Source: Falsihalocynthiibacter arcticus (GTDB lineage: Bacteria > Pseudomonadota > Alphaproteobacteria > Rhodobacterales > Rhodobacteraceae). Taken from it: a stretch of 64,000 bases of DNA. The position numbers and the translations under genes were made by a program. Each line of letters begins with the position of its first letter. The first letter of the stretch is position 1. The notes beneath the pieces are model-generated. The model was not told where the DNA came from. It saw only the letters and a program-made list of their open reading frames with translations, and did no database searches. The DNA is taken from NCBI RefSeq assembly GCF_000812665.2, contig NZ_CP014327.1:3997501-4061500 (forward strand), given 5' to 3'. This document shows positions 60,253-64,000 of this stretch, piece after piece.

Positions 60253-60266
60253 TGAACACTTGTTCA
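60253..60266. promoter_or_regulatory. Palindromic operator candidate upstream of ivd
   Basis: TGAACA-CT-TGTTCA is a perfect 6+6 inverted repeat 19 bases before the ivd start. Such palindromes are typical operators of TetR-family repressors of acyl-CoA and branched-chain amino acid catabolism. No regulator gene lies in the window. Confidence 0.6.
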
Positions 60267-60301
60267 GTTAATCAAAGAATACGAGTCGCGTCAAGCGCGC
60301 G

Positions 60302-60994
60302 CTAAGCAATCAAACGATCAACCAAACTGGGTAAATCGACGTAATGCTGTAAAATCGCATCCGGCTCCAATGACGACACCGCATCCCCCGATGGGCCAAA
60401 GCCAACAAGCACAATGGGCACCCCTGCGGCGCGCGCGGTATCACGATCTGTGATGGTGTCGCCGATCAGGATGGAGCGCTCAACAACCCCGCCCGCCCGC
60501 ACAACGGCGGCGTGATACGGGGCGACATCTGGCTTACGCGTTGGCAATGTGTCCGCTCCGATAAGGGCATCAAATGCGCCGCGAATGCCCATGCGTTCCA
60601 GCAGGGATTGCGCCAAACCTTCGGGTTTATTTGTGCAAATCGACACTGCATACCCGCATGATTTCAAAAGTTCTACGGCTTCCATTGCGCCCTCATAAAG
60701 GGTGGTATGCGTATCAATATCCTGCCTGTAAGCTTCCAGAAGAACTGGATATTGCACATCAATCGCCGCGTCGAACCCCTCATGTTGCAAGCGCTCAAAA
60801 CCAAGGCGCAACATCGCGCGCCCACCGTGAAACGCTGTGAGGGAATCCGCAACAGGGTCCAAGACATCGCCAAACCCTAGGCCACGAAAGCAGGAATTTG
60901 CCGCTGCAATCAGATCGGCACTGGTGTCCGCCAACGTCCCATCAAGATCGAAAACCACGCATTTTTTATAATCATTTGGCAATTTGTCGCCCAT
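60302..60994 (-). CDS. gph: HAD-family phosphoglycolate phosphatase
   Basis: A 230-aa haloacid dehalogenase-type phosphatase. Motif I FDLDGTLADTSADL near residue 15 has the nucleophile Asp, motif II ICTNKPEG, motif III GIRGAFDALIGADTLPTRKPDVAPY with the lysine, and motif IV IGDTITDRDTARAAG. Overall layout is that of Gph, but substrate range within HAD cannot be read from sequence. ATG 60994 chosen; an in-frame TTG at 61012 is an alternative. Divergent from glmU. Confidence 0.88.
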   Translation of the reverse strand: MGDKLPNDYKKCVVFDLDGTLADTSADLIAAANSCFRGLGFGDVLDPVADSLTAFHGGRAMLRLGFERLQHEGFDAAIDVQYPVLLEAYRQDIDTHTTLYEGAMEAVELLKSCGYAVSICTNKPEGLAQSLLERMGIRGAFDALIGADTLPTRKPDVAPYHAAVVRAGGVVERSILIGDTITDRDTARAAGVPIVLVGFGPSGDAVSSLEPDAILQHYVDLPSLVDRLIA

Positions 60995-61102
60995 CCTTGT
61001 AATAAGCTGCAAGATATATTGAAACCAATTCCCTTGCCCTACTCGACCATAGAGTTATGAACAGGCCAAGACTTGCACAAAGCACAACAGAAAAGAACCA
61101 AA

Positions 61103-62454
61103 ATGCCAACAGCCCTCATTATTCTGGCCGCCGGACAAGGCAGCCGCATGAATTCGGACTTGCCTAAAGTTCTCCATAAGATTGCGGGAACAAGCTTGCT
61201 CGCACATGCGATGGGCTCAGCAGACGCCTTGATGCCCCAACGTTGTGTTGTTGTTGCGGGCCATGAGGCAGAATTGGTGCGCGCAGAAGCATTGTCGCTT
61301 GGCGTTGTGGATGTTGTTTTGCAGGGGGAGCAACTGGGGACCGGCCACGCCGTATTGCAAGCGCGTGACGCGTTGTCGGACTTTGACGGCGACGCCCTCG
61401 TCCTATATGGCGACACCCCGTTTATTTCGCCAGAAACACTGGAAAAACTCGCGGAGGCCCGCAAGGATCATGCGGTTGTCGTGCTTGGCTTTGAAGCTGC
61501 GGATGCTGGCCGCTATGGGCGCTTGATCACAGACGGAACTAAGCTGGATCGCATCGTGGAATTCAAGGATGCAACATCTGAAGAACGCGCGGTAACACTC
61601 TGTAATAGCGGCGTTATTGCCGCCGACTCTAAAGTACTTTTCGATCTTCTGGACGCCGTTAAAAATGACAATGCGGCAGGGGAATATTATCTCCCCGATG
61701 TGGTCGCCATTGCACGTGAACGCGGCCTCTCCGCAGGCTTCGTTACCTGCGATGAATCCGAAACCCTTGGCATCAATACCCGCGCCGAACTGGCCCGCGC
61801 GGAAGGCATTTTCCAAGAGATGAAACGCGCCGAAGCCTTGGAGAATGGCGTCACCCTGCTCGCGCCTGAAACAGTCTTTTTCGCGAGCGATACTTTTATT
61901 GGTCGCGACGCTGTGATTGAGCAAAATGTGGTTTTCGGCCCCGAAGTGACGATTGAATCCGGCGCGCTAATCCGCGCGTTTAGTCATCTTGAAGGGTGTC
62001 ACGTGAGCCGTGGTGCGATCATCGGTCCTTATGCGCGTCTGCGCCCCGGAGCGGAAATATCCGAGGATGTGCGCATTGGAAATTTCGTTGAAATTAAAAA
62101 CGCGACCATCGCTGAAGGGGCCAAAGTAAACCATTTGTCCTATGTCGGCGATGCGTCCGTGGGCTTGCGCAGCAACCTTGGCGCGGGCACCGTCACTTGC
62201 AATTACGACGGCGTCATGAAACATCGGACCGAAATCGGCAACGATGTTTTCATCGGCTCGTCAACAATGCTCGTGGCCCCTGTGAGTGTTGGCAATCGGG
62301 CAATGACAGCCAGCGGGTCGGTCATCACGACAAACGTGCCCGCCGAAGCCCTCGCAATCGGACGCGCGAAACAAGTCAACAAACTCGGTCTTGCAGAGAA
62401 ACTCTTCGCGCGCCTGCAGGCCATCAAAGCGAAAAAATCGGCAGGTAAAAGCTA

Positions 62455-62455
<1 letters not shown>
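61103..62455 (+). CDS. glmU: Bifunctional GlmU: N-acetylglucosamine-1-phosphate uridyltransferase / glucosamine-1-phosphate acetyltransferase
   Basis: A 450-aa enzyme making UDP-N-acetylglucosamine, the precursor of wall and LPS sugars. The N-terminal uridyltransferase has LAAGQGSRMNSDLPKVLH near residue 7 and LYGDTPF. The C-terminal half is a left-handed beta helix of hexapeptide repeats ending with GAGTVTCNYDG near residue 375. ATG 61103 gives the family start; upstream TTG 61073 is not favoured. It overlaps glmS by TAATG. A possible promoter TTGCCC-N16-TATGAA lies at 61034-61061. Confidence 0.97.

Positions 62456-64000
<1,545 letters not shown>

Overview
The window is a gene-dense stretch of a chromosome from an alphaproteobacterium, almost certainly a marine Rhodobacteraceae (Roseobacter-group) member. 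The evidence is protein similarity recognised by eye and gene order: rnj-coaX-birA joined to a 14-gene nuo operon carrying lineage-specific extra frames, dnaB-alr-mlaEF-radA-cvpA-purF, surE-pcm-nlpD next to tatABC, and a leucine/isovalerate (liu) cluster. I see no insertion sequence, prophage, CRISPR array, rRNA or intact tRNA. No gene-free stretch exceeds 300 bases; the longest are 50409-50640, 24245-24473, 11278-11487, 2101-2306 and 20566-20771.

Layout. 1-2100 (minus): urease ureD-A-B-C, cut by the left edge. 2307-13373 (plus): pyrC and pyrE, then dnaB, alr, an Mla-type lipid transporter pair, two small membrane proteins, radA, cvpA, purF and a DUF1284 protein. 13539-14135 (minus): bioY. 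14212-17815 (plus): an SDR protein, then surE-pcm-nlpD. 17888-24244 (minus): a DUF815 ATPase, tatC-B-A, an orphan ABC ATPase, a sodium:solute symporter and an SDR protein. 24474-29820 (plus): a Hint-domain protein, prfC, an unknown 267-aa protein and a DEAD-box helicase. 29918-50408 (minus): the nuoA-N operon running on into birA, coaX and rnj. 50641-51492 (minus): an AT-richer orphan gene that looks acquired. 51556-60233 (minus): the liu cluster (ivd, mccB, mccA, enoyl-CoA hydratase, HMG-CoA lyase, plus nitronate monooxygenase-like, GST and LprI-like genes). 60302-60994 (minus): gph. 61103-64000 (plus): glmU-glmS, cut by the right edge.

The nuo operon encodes all 14 subunits of the proton-pumping NADH dehydrogenase. 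Between them sit a sulfotransferase, a membrane-anchored helix-hairpin-helix protein whose C-terminus is a paralogue of the tail fused to NuoE, two small lineage-specific proteins (one a lipoprotein), and a 30-codon membrane ORF (38549-38641) coupled to nuoJ. These accessory frames are the most novel material in the window. The liu cluster has a clean 14-bp palindrome just upstream of ivd that looks like a repressor operator.

Data-quality warning: three otherwise normal genes (mlaE, the liu enoyl-CoA hydratase and the nitronate monooxygenase) each carry a frameshift explained by exactly one missing G in a G tract. I favour homopolymer sequencing errors over real pseudogenes, but the sequence alone cannot settle it.
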